From assembly GCF_035582795.1 (NCBI RefSeq), contig NW_027445436.1:7748770-7812769 (forward strand): a stretch of 64,000 nt of DNA. The letters run 5' to 3'. Origin of the DNA: Mycteria americana (taxonomy: Eukaryota; Chordata; Aves; Ciconiiformes; Ciconiidae). The notes under the pieces were generated by a model. The model worked only from the letters and a program-made list of their open reading frames with translations. It had not been told where the DNA came from and made no database searches. The translations under genes were made by a program, and so were the position numbers. Positions within the stretch are counted from its first letter, which is position 1, and each line of letters starts with the position of its first letter. This document shows, in pieces, positions 32,178 to 44,700 of the stretch.

Positions 32178-32677
32178 CCCTTTTAAAATATATTTCCTTT
32201 TCTAATGGTAGAATGGGACCTCTTTCTCTGGGTTTTCCTTTTCTTTTGCACTGTTCAGCCTGGCTTGTTGTTCTTTTTCTTCTTCTTGTCCTGGTCAGAC
32301 TGTTGTCTGGTGCCCCCCTTCCTTTTTCTTTTAAAGGTCCGGGGTGGGCCTTCCCTCTCTTGGCTTCATGGCTCTCTTTTTTTAAGGCTTTTTCTTTGAA
32401 TATACACAGGTCCCAAGTCCTCCTGATTTGATGGCGTTTCCAACTGGTCCATGACAACCTTGGAAACATGTCCAAACACTTTTTTTGCAGTATCTTGACC
32501 AGTGCTTTTAACATGTGCGTTAACAATTTCCAACCCCCTTTTCATAAGTGGGACAGCCTTTCTAAACAGGCTACCGAATATACCTCTGACAACCACAACA
32601 TGCATGAAAGGAACACCTTGAAAACCAGGAAGACCATTGCTGGCCTGGGCTCTGTAATAATTCACATACAAGGACAT
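32165..32677 (-). pseudogene. Small Polinton virion protein with basic tail
   Basis: It begins MSLYVNYYRAQ at 32,677. Next comes NGLPGFQG, then RGIFGSLFRKAVPLMKRG, an amphipathic membrane-active-like segment often compared to adenoviral protein VI. The C-terminus is very basic (EKGRGAPDNSLTRTRRRKRT) but lies in a shifted frame. The tail overlaps the capsid start. The comparison to protein VI is by pattern and not proven. Confidence 0.72.
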
Positions 32678-33304
32678 GTCCCTATAATTTTTTACCACTA
32701 CCATGTTGGCATAGTTTCTTAAAATGTCAGAGGCTTCCATGGCCAAAGATGCAGCTTTGCAGTCACCTTTCCAAAGGAAAATGGTCTTCTCAATCTTTCG
32801 CCAGAAAGGGAAATTTCTTAGCAGCAACACCCAGGAGAAACCCCCAAAATATGTATCAGATCCCCAGTTGCAGAAAAAGCGTAAGGCTTTTCACCCATTT
32901 TGAGTTTTGTTTTCCTTATGACAGGGTCATAGGCCCACTGCTGGAGAGTCGACAGATGAAACTTTGTTGTGGGGGTTAATAAGATGGTTCATATGTTCCA
33001 TCAACATGGAGAGGGACAGATAATAGCCTTTCCACAAAGTATACTGCCGTGTCTTGCCCTGCAGCCCTATTTCAGAGATGGTGTCTTCGTTGATGTTATT
33101 CCAGCTGTGCTGGTACTGTATTTCTGCCAGCCCCACCTCCCACTTCCCCAAGAGCTCCAGGGGCCTCACCAGCTGTACAGTAAACATCAAGCTGGTGTTT
33201 TGTGGGAAGATTCTGGTGCTGGCCTTGCTGGGTAGTGTGGTGTAGAAAACCCCATCTGCCATCCTTCTTTTTCCCCCTGCTGCTCCACTGCCAATTACTG
33301 GCAT
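32678..33304 (-). pseudogene. Penton-like minor capsid protein of Polinton
   Basis: The ATG at 33,304 follows the integrase end by a few codons. The N-terminal part has GVFYTTLPSKAS, FTVQLVRPLEL and GKWEVGLAEIQY. This is the conserved front of the Polinton protein proposed as vertex (penton) or minor capsid protein. Stops near 32,927 and frameshifts interrupt it. Its tail ASDILRNYANMVVV is readable near 32,720. Confidence 0.72.
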
Positions 33305-33309
33305 GTCCT

Positions 33310-34384
33310 GGACTTGGGAGGCTTCTATTCAACTGTTAAATTTTGGGGGTCGTCCATGCCACTTCACCAACAGCTCTTTCTTTCTTCCTGTCCCTTTTGC
33401 AGCAATGGTCCTCCCAATTTTGTAGATTCTGTCCTCCTCAGAATTCACTGTTTGAAGTTCTTTAGGGCAAAATATCCCCTCAATTGCTTCATGATCATAG
33501 TCTAATAAGCAGTACGCAGGTATCTGTCCCCTTCTCACAATTTCAGCTACTATGAAAATTTCATGTGAGAACATCTGCTCATAACCTTTCTCAAATCTCT
33601 CTTTTGTTCTAGGCATGTGTCCTCCCTTTTTGAGCAGAGGTGCAGATTCTTTAATTTTAAACATACCCCCACATATGGTTTTCCATACCCTTGTGGAGTT
33701 TTGAAGTGTTCACATCCACAGGCCTGGTTCTGACAGTTCTGTGGAAGCTATGGTTATAGCTCTTTATAAACACATCAATATAGCAAAAAGTTTTGCGTGC
33801 TGTAAAATATCTCCACATCTTGTTTTTGAGCATCCTGTTAAAAATTTCTACGATGGAGGATTTTACTTCATTATTAGTAACAAAATGGTGAACATTACAC
33901 TGCTTTAATAGCTTGTTTAAAGGCTGGTTTAAAAACTCTTTTCCTCGGTCAGTCTGTAATTTCAGAGGCTTGTACCCCCTGCTAAAAAATTGTTTTAAAA
34001 GCCCAGCTATTTCAGAACCCATTTTGCCCTTTAGACGATTTGGCTCATGCATGCTTGGATAATATGTCTATCATCATTCAGATGTACTTAACACCATCGT
34101 TGTTTTTGGAAAAGAGTTTGCACATCCACCAAGTCTGCCTGTCATTGTGCATCCACCTCTGCCACAATCACCTTGTTTCTTTTAAAGTGCTTTCTTGTAG
34201 GCTTCTGTAAGCTGCAAGCATCCAGGCTTGCAAGCCAGGTGGCTACTTGTCGCCTTTTCAGATCGGCAATTTTCCTTTTAGCAGTTTCAAAAAGTGGATT
34301 TATACCCCCAAAGCTTCCCACCTCCCCAGGAGCATAGTAAATCTCTTTTAACAGAAGCAGCGGTGTAGACATGTCTACCAACAC
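33310..34384 (-). pseudogene. Polinton integrase with chromodomain (broken)
   Basis: A retroviral-type DDE integrase inserts the element into the genome. Visible: an N-terminal basic region (34,384-34,145), the first catalytic Asp in ADLVDV (about 34,120), the second in QTDRGKEFLN (33,948-33,950) and Glu in SSIVEIFN (about 33,846). The C-terminal chromodomain has ELLVKWHGRPPKFNS (about 33,340-33,380). Four or more stops or shifts occur, including Trp-to-stop changes at 34,142 and near 33,326. It is the first gene inside the right TIR, normal for vertebrate Polintons. Confidence 0.9.
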
Positions 34385-34639
34385 ACTGCTGCTTCACACA
34401 TGTACAAAATGAAACACTGGACAATCAATTTAACTAAAAAACAGAGAAACTTTATTAACAGGGTAAGAGGGGAGTTGGTTGCCAGTCAGACTTCTCCAGG
34501 CTTCTTCCATTTTTTCCTTGAACACCTCTGTCACTTCTATGCCCGTTCTCCTTTCTTTGGCTGAATCAGGCCCAGACAGGAAGGCAGACCAGTCATGACA
34601 CGCTCCTGACTTCTCCTCAGCCAGTCAGACGGAGCTTTT

Positions 34640-35930
34640 TGAAACATTCTATCGGCTTAAGGCTAAGGAAACATACATAGCACCAGCCTTTATCCCAGAA
34701 TGGTCTTACAGGGAGCTGCCCCCCCGACGCAACGATGGGCAAAGGGAGCTGCCCCCCCCACCCTGAAATCCAGATTGTAGTTCATGGGCCCATTGGCTGG
34801 TTCTTCGGGTTTGCATGGTCCTTTTTGGGAATCCCTTAGGGTCTTTTTCTTGTCATCCCCGCTCACATGTTCTTCTCAAGTTGGCATTTTGTTCTGGTTT
34901 TAAATTTTCACAGCTGGTGTTGTCTGTGTCTTGCAGCACTGTGCAAAGCCCAAAGTCTGCCCCAGTAATCCTGCATGGTCATCCTGTTGGGCTGGGGCCC
35001 GGATGTGGAGGCCTCTCAGTCAGGCTCACAGGCTTGGGCCTGCCTTTGCACGTGACAGGATTTGTGCAGGTGGCTCCTTAGTGGGCCTCCTAGGAGGAGT
35101 CTGTAGCCCTTTCCATAGGCATGCCCCAACTTGTCCATGCTCCCCCACTCTTTTGTCACCCCTCTACCCTCTTGAAGTTCCTCCCCCACCCCAGACATGT
35201 CAGGGCTTGTTCTGCAGCCTGGTAAAGTAGGGGTCTCCAAACCTGCCTTTTACTTTTGTTTAATTCCTTTCTGTTCACATTTAAACTTTAATTATTCATC
35301 CCACTAGCTCTTAGTAAAGAATGATTAATCCATTTTATATGTATGCTTTTACCTATATATATATTTAAGTTCTATAGCTTTATAAATGTATATACATATA
35401 AACATATACACTCATATAGAAGTATATATAGTGTACTAATGTATAAATAAATAAAATATTTATACATATTTGTACACTCCTTTATATGTATTTCTATATA
35501 TGTATATATTGTATTGAAATGTATATAGTTTATATCTGAACACTTCCTGGTCCAAAGGAAACAGGCAGCCAATCACAGGGCTGTCTGAGAACACGTGGGT
35601 AGGACGGAGTCAAGAAATGGCCGTCAGCAAATCACAGAGCAGTATGATATTTAACAAAATGGCAGCTCCCTGCCATAAAATGGCCCGAGCCCTGTCATAA
35701 AATTGTGGCCAAAACAAAATGGCACCCTACCGTGTATGTAGGGGAAGGACCTTCCTGGTCTGATGTACTTCACGGTAAACCAGAAGTGGGGGGTGCTGTT
35801 CCCACCAGCCAATCACAACAGAGGATGTGACTGGAAGAGGGGACTTCTGAGGCAAATGGCCCCTGAGGCTTCTGGGAGGAGGTGGGACTTCCACCAGAAG
35901 CTGGGGGCGTGGCATCTGTCACTTTTTACT
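34640..35930 (-). repeat. Right TIR of Polinton
   Basis: About 1.3 kb is inverted relative to the left TIR. The part at about 34,725-35,380 is indistinguishable from 11,832-12,490 by eye. The outer part is more diverged. CCAAT-box motifs (CAGCCAATCAC) at about 35,568 and 35,806 and a variant at 35,624 mark subterminal units. The outer tip is ACTTTTTACT. Confidence 0.9.
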
Positions 35931-35939
35931 TTGTGCATC

Positions 35940-36370
35940 TGTGTTGGGTTAATCTTGGCTGGCTGCCAGGTGCCCACCAAGCCACTCTATCGCTCCCCCT
36001 CCTCAGTGGGACAGGGGGGAGAGAAAATACAAAGAAAAGCTTGTGGGTCGAGATAAAGGCAGTTTAATAAAGAAAAAGCAAAGGCCGCATGTAAAAGCAA
36101 AGGAAAACAAGCAAACAAAAAAGATTTATTCTCTACTTCCCATCAGCAGGCGATGTCCAGCCACTTCCTGGGAAGTAGGGCCTCAGTACATGTAGTAGTT
36201 GCTTCGGAAGACAATCACCTTAATAATGAATGCCCCCCCCCCCCTTTCTTTTAGCTTTTGTTGCTGCTCACAATGTCATATGGTATGGAGTATCCTTTTG
36301 GTCAGTTTGGGTCAGCTGTCCTGGCTGTGTCACCTCCCAACCTCTTGCCCACCCCCAGCCTACTGGCCTA
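35940..36370 (-). mobile_element. ERVL-related LTR, truncated
   Basis: It starts TGTGTTGGGTTAATC (+ strand view) and is colinear with the LTRs at 8,446 and 58,987. It stops near 36,370, before the expected TATA-distal end. A stretch GCCAGACCCAGTACA at 38,871-38,885 looks like the missing end of such an LTR. Confidence 0.8.
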
Positions 36371-37466
36371 GAGTCACAGATCACATGCTCCTGACATCTG
36401 CACAATGTCAAACCACAATGTTTTTGAGTACTTCTAATTTAATTTCTGGTTTGAAAACAGTGAGAAGGCGAGACGATGCAGGGTTCTTTCTGGAGTTCAA
36501 TAAGAAATGTCCAACAACAACTGGCTTAATAAAATAGTTGTTTTAATAAGACAGAATAAAAAGAGGAATATAGGTAGCGAATATATCTTACATCCCTTCA
36601 GATGCTGGGAATGCTGTGTTCGTGCTGCATCAGACAGAAACTGGATGAATTTTCCCACAGCATGTTGTGCAGATTCTGTCTGTGGAGAGGTTTCCCCTTT
36701 TTGGTCCTTCGAGCTATTATAGGATTTTCTTACAAGAAAATCAACTGTATTCATCATTTCTACTGTCAAACAGGAAGGATGTTCCTATGAGAACTTGTTG
36801 CTGCAATTTTAAAGGCAAGGACACACAGGTGGCGCAATTGCCTGTACCAAGTGGGAGCTACCAGCAGGCTCCTCTGTTAAAATGAGCTAGCTGAGTTTAT
36901 CCTGCAGCAACACAACACAGGCCTGAAGTCCACACTGTACTTTCACCACAGTGCAGCACAGCACAGGCCTGGGCCTTCTCAGGTTAACTGTGTTGCAGAT
37001 CATGAACTTCTCGATGTACAATGGTCTTCCCATCAGGATCACTACATGAGGTTGTATCCAAGGAAGGAAAGAGAATACCTCATCTCTCAGAGAGAAAAAA
37101 GATTATGAAGTGATATTTATATAACAGACTCTTTGTGCTCTCTTACAGAACCACAGTTGGGTCACATTTGTCAGCAAAGATATGGTTGTATTATATTCCA
37201 GATGTGGGGTGCTAATCACCACTTTTTTGATAGGATTTTTTTCTTACTGCTTCTAGCAACCTATAGTTCACAAATAGCTAGTATTTACACATGGCATAAC
37301 AATTATAATTTAACAGTTTAGTCTGTGTCCTCACTAAATTGGGTTTGGGTGGCTATCACCAATGCTGTGTAGTCTAAATTGACTGAAAGAACAACCATTA
37401 CGCATCAACTGTTGCTGTTTCTTATTAAGCTTACTTTGCAGTTATGGTTAGAGCATCATTACATAC
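36371..37466. other. No gene recognised
   Basis: Around 36,500-36,570 AATAAAA and related signals on both strands, next to short repeats, hint at an unrecognised LTR. Nothing could be confirmed. Confidence 0.4.
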
Positions 37467-38037
37467 ATAGAATCATAGAATGGTTTGGGTTGGAAGGGAC
37501 CTTTAAAGATCATCTAGTCTAACACCACTGCCATGGGCAGGGACATCTTTCACTAGACCAGGTTGCTCAAAGCCCTGTCCAAACTGACCTTGAACACTTC
37601 CAATGATGGGGCATCCACAGCTTCTCTGGGCAACCTGTTCCACTGTCTCACCACCCTCATCGTAAATAATTTCTTCCTTATGTCCAATCTAAACTTATGC
37701 TCTTTCAGTTTAAAACCATTCCCCCTGTCACTACAGGCCTTGTTAAAAAGTCTCTTTCCGTTGTTCTTATAAGCCCCCTTTATATATTGAAAGGCCACAG
37801 TAAGGTCTCCCTGGAGCTTTCTCTTCTCCAGGCTGAACAATCCCAACTCTCTCAGCCTTTCTTCATAGGAGAGGTGTCCCTCCTCTGGACCCGCTCTAAC
37901 AGGTCTATGTCTTTCTTGTACTGGGGGCCCCAGAGCTGGATGCAATACTCCAGGTGGGGTCTCACGAGAGCAGAGTAGAGGGGGAGAATCACCTCCCTTG
38001 ACCTGCTGGCCAAGCTTTTTATTATGCAGCCCAGAAT
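37467..38037 (-). mobile_element. CR1 3' end fragment, - strand
   Basis: The CR1 3' terminus at 37,467 reads ATAGAATCATAGAATGG and TTGGGTTGGAAGGGACC. The last 150 codons of ORF2 follow, with [17 protein letters not shown] and RVVRQWNRLPREAVDAPS. It is 5'-truncated. Confidence 0.92.
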
Positions 38038-38104
38038 TCATACTGTGGTGCAAGAGGCCTGTAATTTTTTAGGTATTGATAAATTCTGGGATCTTGATTA
38101 GCTA

Positions 38105-38862
38105 ATCTGCTGATGACACAAAACTGGGAGGAGTGGCTGATATGCCAGAGGGTCGTGCTGCCATCCAGAGGGACCTCAACAGACTGGAGAACTGAGCTGG
38201 TGGACACCAGGTTGAACATGAGCCAGCAATGCACCCTTGCAGCAAAGAAGGCTAATGGTATCCTGGGCTGCATTAGGAGGAGTGTTGCCAGCAGGTCGAG
38301 GGAGGTGATCCTTCCCCTCTACTCAGCACTGGTGAGGCCACACCTGGAGTCCTGTGTCTAGTTCTGGGCTCCCCAGTACAAGAGAGACATGGACATACTG
38401 GAGGGAGTCCAGCGCAGGGCCACAAAGATGATGAAAGGACTGGAGCATCTCTCCTATGAGGAAAGGCTGAGAGAGCTGGGACTGTTTAGCCTGGAGAAGA
38501 GAAGGCTCAGGGGAGATCTCATCAGTGTATATAAATACCTGAAGGGAGGGTGCAAAGAAGATGGAGCCAGGCTCTTGTCAGTGGTGCCCAGTGACAGGAT
38601 CAGAGGCAACTGGCACAAATTGAAACACAGGAGGTTCTTGTCTGATCATAAGGAAAGACTTTTTTACTGTGAGGGTGACTGAGCACTGGAACAGGTTGCC
38701 CAGGGAGGTTGTGGAGTCTCCCTCCTTGGAGATGTTCAAAAGCTGTCTGGACATGGTCCTGGGCAACAGGCTCTAGGTGGCCCTGCTTGAGCAGGAGTGT
38801 TGGACCAGATGACCTCCAGAGGTCCCTTCCAACCTCAACCAGGCTGTGACTCTGTGATAACT
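38105..38862 (+). mobile_element. CR1 3' end fragment, + strand
   Basis: ORF2 C-terminus and 3' UTR. It is more than 98% alike by eye with 60,965-61,605, including a shared TAG at 38,359. The 3' end is CCAACCTCAACC, then GTGACTCTGTGATAA. It lies head to head with the CR1 at 37,467-38,037. Confidence 0.92.
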
Positions 38863-38885
38863 TCATCCCAGCCAGACCCAGTACA
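38863..38885 (-). repeat. Possible LTR end fragment
   Basis: CTTCATCCCAGCCAGACCC, then AGTACA matches the end of the ERVL-related LTRs at 24,406 and 59,532. It may be the separated end of the LTR at 35,940. Confidence 0.5.
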
Positions 38886-40902
38886 ATTTTTATTAAAGAC
38901 TAATCTTTCATTAATGGTTGAAAGTTCATATAAGCCAGTATCTCATGTATGGCAGCACTGCACAACTGAATGAATAAACCATTGGCATATGATGCTAAGC
39001 AAGAGGGAAATATCTCTTCTGAAACATCAGGCATGCAAAATCGTGAGGGCCTTGAATGCCAGGGGGAAGTTGTTCTATAATGACAATAGCAAATTCATTT
39101 ATTTGTCTACGTTGTCATTTGTTGTACTCACTCAGCAGTAACTGTGTTGAAAGATGAAATGGGGGCAATATTTTAATGCTCGGTAGGTATGACAAAAGTC
39201 GCTGGGAGCTTAAAGCTTAAAATTAGATTATATTGAAAATCTGATCAATCACTTACATTGCATTTGCCAAACTACTGAGCAAAGGTGTTGCAAAATTGTG
39301 GCTTCTATCAGATACTTCTAGGTATTTGTAATATATGATGTACTATTTCACTAAAACCCTTTTATTGATAAAGTGTCTAGCACTTCTTGTTATCCTTCAG
39401 GCAGTGGTAGCAAATCTACATTAGGAAGAAAGAGACACAAAACTGAACTTGGTATGCATTATAATACTAATTTTCATTTCCAGTCAAATGCTTTAAATGT
39501 TAGAAGTGATTGTTTCAAATACATTTCATAAACATTTTTGAACTAACTGTTTTTGTTTCTAGGACAGGATTCCCTGGCTTTGTGCATTGCATGATATATT
39601 GAAGAGGTAAGAGAACCTCTATCTTTAATGAGTTCTGGCTAAAGACAAAAAAACTTAAGTATTTTCACCATCACATTCCAAATAAGAAATGTATGTAGTA
39701 GTATAATATTCTGCAGCTAGTAAAGCCGTTATGTTTTCACTAATCTAAGGTATCATAATAATTGCTAAGGGTAAGCTAACCCCTGAATAATAGTGTAGGG
39801 AAAAATGCTGCAAATGATAGTTGTTTTTCTACTGTCTGTATAAAGATTATTTCAAGGATCCAGTTCAGTAATAAACCTAACATTAGCTACTTCCAGACAG
39901 CATAACCACAGAATATACTGATGACTACAATATAATGTTTTCTAAAATATTAGTTTCAGTAAGGTACAGTCCAAAATGATTAGGCATTTGGTAGTCATGA
40001 TTGAATCTCTTTAGAAATGTTGATTTTTTAAAAATTTAAATCAGCTGACCAACTCATCATTCAACATTGAATTTTATTTATTACATATTTCCTAAGCTCA
40101 GATAGTCCTACTTCAACTGTTCAGACACAAGCAAAGATAATTCAAAGGAAGTTTTTTGAAACTTGAAAGTAATAGCAAAATATGTAGCTTTAAACTCAAG
40201 TATTTTATTTTTCACTCTGCTTTAGTTTAGGATGTTATACTAAACACCTAACAAGCTTTCTCTGTAAAGAGGAATCAGAAGCAAGTTCCAAAGAGCTCTA
40301 GCATGCTCAAAATGCTGAATTTGTGTTATCCATCCTTGGCCACGTCTTTTCAGATTATCTCCAATATTAGCTTTCCTCTTGATGTTTCAGTAGGGTGGGA
40401 GACAGAAGAACAGATTTTGTGAGTTTCATGTGACAGGAATATGTTGAACTGCTGGGACTCAACCCTTGGGGGAATTTGATTCCTATTCAGAAGCGTCTAG
40501 GATTTGAAAGTCAGATAGAGAAGGGGAAAGACTGACTGACAAGATACCTACTGAAAGCCATGGAAATTGGCACTTGACACAGGTAGCTAGAGCTATGACT
40601 CATCCATGATGTTTCTCTGGTCACAACTAAATTTCTGTGATGCTTCATTTCACCTGTTTGTACCTTTACTGCAAATAGAAAGAGGAGGAGTATTACAGCC
40701 AGACACTGCCCTCTCCTTTTAGCCTGCTACAAGCATGCTGTGTCACTTCTTGGATCCTGGGATCCATTTTTGGGGGGTAGATGGAAGGGGAAGCAAACCA
40801 CCTATCCTATATACCATCAGCCACTTATCTCCCATAGTGTATGGGGCTACCCTGCTTACATAAATAATCTCAAAAGTTATTCTACCAAAACTTCATGTCT
40901 AG
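38886..40902. other. AT-rich DNA, no gene seen
   Basis: About 2 kb has no recognisable gene or repeat. Confidence 0.45.
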
Positions 40903-40907
40903 CCCAG

Positions 40908-41706
40908 TGTGGTGGGTTGACCTTGGCTAGCTGCCAGGTGCCCACCAAGCCACTCTATCACTCCCTCTCCTCAACAAGACAGGAGGAGAAAATAACATGA
41001 AAAAAAAGCTCGTGGCTCAAGATAAAGACAGGGAGATCACTCACCAATTGCTGTCATGGTCAAAACAGACTTGACTTGGGGAAAATTAATTCAAATTATT
41101 GCCAATTAAAAATAGAGTAGGACAGTGAGAAACAAAAACAAAACTAAAAACATCTTCCCCCCACCCCCCTTCTTCCCAGGCTCGTTCAGACTGCTCCAGC
41201 GTGGATCCCCCATGCCATCACAGGTCCTGACAGAAAACCTGCTCCAGCATGGGCTCTCCATGGGGTCACAGCTTCCTTCAGGGCATATCCACCTGCTCTG
41301 GCATGAGCTATCCACAGGCTGCAGTGCGGATATCTGCTCCCACATGGTCCTCCATGGGCTGCAGGGGGACAACCTGCTTCACCCTTGGCTGCAGGGGAAT
41401 CTCTGCTCTGGCACCTGGAGCGCCTCCTCCCCCCTCCTTCTTCTCTGACCTTGGTGTCTGCAGAGTTGTTTCTTACATTTTTTCTCATTCTTCCCTCTCA
41501 CAGCTGCTGCACAGCTTTTTTTTTTCTTTTAACCCTTTCTTAAACGTTATCACAGAGGCACTACCAACTTCACTGATAGGCTCAGCTTTGGCCAGCAGCA
41601 GGTCCATCTTGGAGTCAGCTGAAACTGGCTCTGTCCAATATGTTCTCTTCTCACAGAAGCCACCCCTGCAGCTACTACCAAAACCTTGCCCTGTAAACCA
41701 AATAGA
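40908..41706 (-). mobile_element. Solo LTR, TSD CCCAG
   Basis: A 799-bp LTR in the same family as 15,250-16,274 begins TGTGGTGGGTTGACC. It ends CCAAATAGA, where a final C has become G. It is flanked by CCCAG at 40,903-40,907 and 41,707-41,711. It has fewer internal 50-bp units than its relatives. Confidence 0.92.
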
Positions 41707-41711
41707 CCCAG

Positions 41712-44700
41712 CTTTCTCTGCATCTCTTGCTCCCACAAAGCTCTCCTTAGTCTGGCTTCACACCATGGCTGTTGCATGTGCGCATCAGGTGATCATACCT
41801 TGGTGGAGTGTGGGTTAATTTACTGAGAAATTTATATTGTTATGTTAGAACATGATCCATTGCTTCTTGTGACATGCCTGCCCAAGGTCACTGCCCAGCT
41901 CCAGAAGCTTTGCAAAAATCAAGTATGCATTAACAGTGCCTAATTACAAGGATTAATTACTAGCACTGATAAATAGCTGAGGTTGACATTGGCTCACCTA
42001 GATGATAACACTAATTATGTTAATTATATTAACATTTCCTTGTGAACCAAAATGTGAAAAATATGTCATGATTTTTGAATAGGTTTATACCTAATTTTAA
42101 TTTGACTACAGACATTTCAGTCACTGATTTATGATGACAACTAATTCCGGATTTGCTTTTTGGTGTAACACACACATCCACAGTTTAATGCTTTTATTTC
42201 TTTATTTTAGGAAACCTTGCCAGTAAAAAAAAAACAAAAAAAAATGAAACAAAAAAAATATATATATGCACAGGCCATTAGTTTAACTACATCCAATCCC
42301 TTGCATAACTTGAAGTGAGCACATATGCAGTACTGCCACTGCGCAGGGGTTACAGCAGACATAACAAACATGACATTTAACATTACAGCTAAATCTGAAA
42401 ACAAGGTGTTGAAAGTATACTTTTAATAACAGAACTCTACTGTTCAGCAGACTTATTCTCTAGACAGATCAATAAAATAATTTTATAGATGATGGATCAG
42501 AGTTTCTAAAGCTATTCAGTTGCTGCTGTTCTCTGGAATTAAGGAAGTGCTCATGGCACTTTGTTATGCTATATTAGAATTTAATTGGAGTGAAAGAATG
42601 GTGGCTAATATAGAAACTCTCTAAGATAGAGATTTTAGCAGGAGACAGGCTAGCTTGACCTCACTTTCAAATCACATCCTTACCTGCATTATAAATTTTA
42701 TTTCAAAAGTCTGTTAAAAAAAAGATTTTTTTTTTTCCCCTGCTGTGAGTCTAGAAAAATGTCTTAATGAAATAATGCTTATTTTCTTAAGTTAATCAAA
42801 ACAATTTATTTTTCCACAATATTTAAATGCATTACAATATTAAGAGCTGGTTTATTACTCTTAATATTTCTATCATGACTGTAAAGGACATGCAAGATGA
42901 AATTTTCAAAAACTGTCACCATTGTTTAAACACTTCTCCCTATGAGGTTAAAATTGCCATTAGTATGGGTCAAAGGGAAGCTATCTGAGCCCAGCCTGCT
43001 TTCGAAAATCCCATCAAGGGTCACAGAGGAATTGAAATTCTTAGTTGTAATTTTCATTCTGTCAAACATGGAGAGGGGCACAGTGATGAACTATTTTACA
43101 GCTTTTTACAAAGCAGTATATTTCTTTTTTCTACAAGTATAAAAGGCAGGAACTTGAATGATGAAGTTCTGTTCCTGACACTACTGCTGGCTCACTGACA
43201 GATTTAGAACAAGTTGTAGCTTCTGTATTTGTGTCCTTGCCAACCTCACCAGGGTGCTAAGACTTCATGAACTTTTGTTATATGCACTGAACACCAAGCT
43301 GGAAAAAGGGGGGGAAAAAGTGGTGGTGGGGAGATAATATACAAAATACAACTCTCTGGAAAGCTTGGAGAGAAAGTGTAAGGGGCAGCATATTGGCTTT
43401 GAATTAGCATCTTTCACCTGTAAAGCATACCCATCGATGAAATGCAGCAGACAGCAAAATGAGCCAGTACAAGACTGATGGATATTTCCTTCTTTAAAAC
43501 AAACAAACAAAACCACACACAAAAAAAACCACAACACAAAACAAACTCATTCTCATTATTTTCCAAGTTGGACCTTTACTTCCCTTTTCTAGCTTGCTTT
43601 ACTCTTCCACCTCAGCCTATACCCAGTCCAATATACGCTTATGGATAGGTTTTCATACAGCTGCTTTAAAACCCAAGATCAAACAACTTTGAGTATATAT
43701 TTCAACTTTTTTGTGATCAGAAACTTCTGAATATAGTCAGTTACATAACTCACAGAATTTAAGGTTAAAATCCTCTTTTCAATTGCCAATTTTTTTTTAA
43801 AGTCCTTGTTACACAAGAGATGCCTCTTTAGCTTAACTTCATGAAAACTCTGCAGATAGTTTCTGTAAAATTCTACAAGTCAGACCTGAATAGAATCATC
43901 CCCATATACAGTTGCACATGGATTATTATTTTTTGACATTGCCATGCAAATTTAGTCACTATGAAAATTAAAGAAATGGCACCCTCTTGTGGTACCTTTG
44001 CTTTTAATGAAGTCTTCATATTTTCCCAGTATACAATTTTTACAAGCAAAGAGCTTTTCTAATATACCCACTATTTAATGCAGATTTATACTTACTTTTT
44101 TTCAGACACAATAAAACTAAATAATTCAGGAAACTACAGTGATAGGAAAGCAGCTGAGTGACATATTACCAAGCAGTAATATTAAATTTCAAACCCTTAT
44201 AACCAAAAAGAAATTGGACATTTTCAAAAGTGAGTGCCTAAAAGGCTAGAGAGACAGTGGCGAGAGAGAGAGTGTGCAAACAAAGATTCTATTATGCCAT
44301 TAAACCAGTGTGATGTATCTTTTATTATTAAAGACAATAAATTTTTACCCCTACTACAAACCTTGTTCCACCTACTGCCACTTTTAACAATTGTCATCTC
44401 CAACAAAACCAAAATTCCTCCTACACTAAAGATGTCTCGGTGTTTTACTGCTACTCAGTTACTAATTGTTATTACTAGTTGACAATAGTTACATAGTTAA
44501 ATTAACTATTAATTGTACCTCAAGTAGTAAACTTAGCTCAACGGTTCATTGTACAGTTTAGGTTAAATTCTACTTTTTTTCTTAAATTCTAATAGAATTT
44601 GACTTCAAATATCGCATCTCTGTTTTACTCACATAGGTGAACTGGATCTTGTCTCAAAAGAACATTCATAGAGGTCAGATTCAGTGCTTTAGTATCTTAG

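Larger units (their letters stand above)
1908..35930. mobile_element. Degraded Polinton/Maverick (adintovirus-like) element, whole span
   Basis: This self-synthesising DNA transposon is related to adintoviruses. Seen: inverted terminal repeats at both ends, protein-primed PolB, an A32/FtsK-like ATPase, an rve integrase with chromodomain, an adenain-like protease and a double-jelly-roll capsid protein, arranged in two convergent blocks. This gene set is diagnostic of Polintons. The 34 kb span reduces to about 15.5 kb when the recognised ERV, LTR and CR1 insertions are subtracted, within the 15-20 kb family range. Nearly all genes are broken, so the copy is inactive. The outer ends (1,908 and 35,930) were placed by aligning the two TIRs by eye, and the right terminus reads AGTAAAAAG inward. 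No matching 6-bp target duplication was found, so the ends could be off by some bases. An LTR abuts the right end. Confidence 0.9.

Noticed and set aside
14500..34384. A recent adenovirus or other DNA virus integration
   Set aside because: The TIRs, integrase-chromodomain and PolB type fit Polintons/adintoviruses, and the heavy decay plus nested old insertions exclude a recent event.
36500..36900. A further LTR with several AATAAA-like signals
   Set aside because: No TG/CA ends or target duplication could be found.
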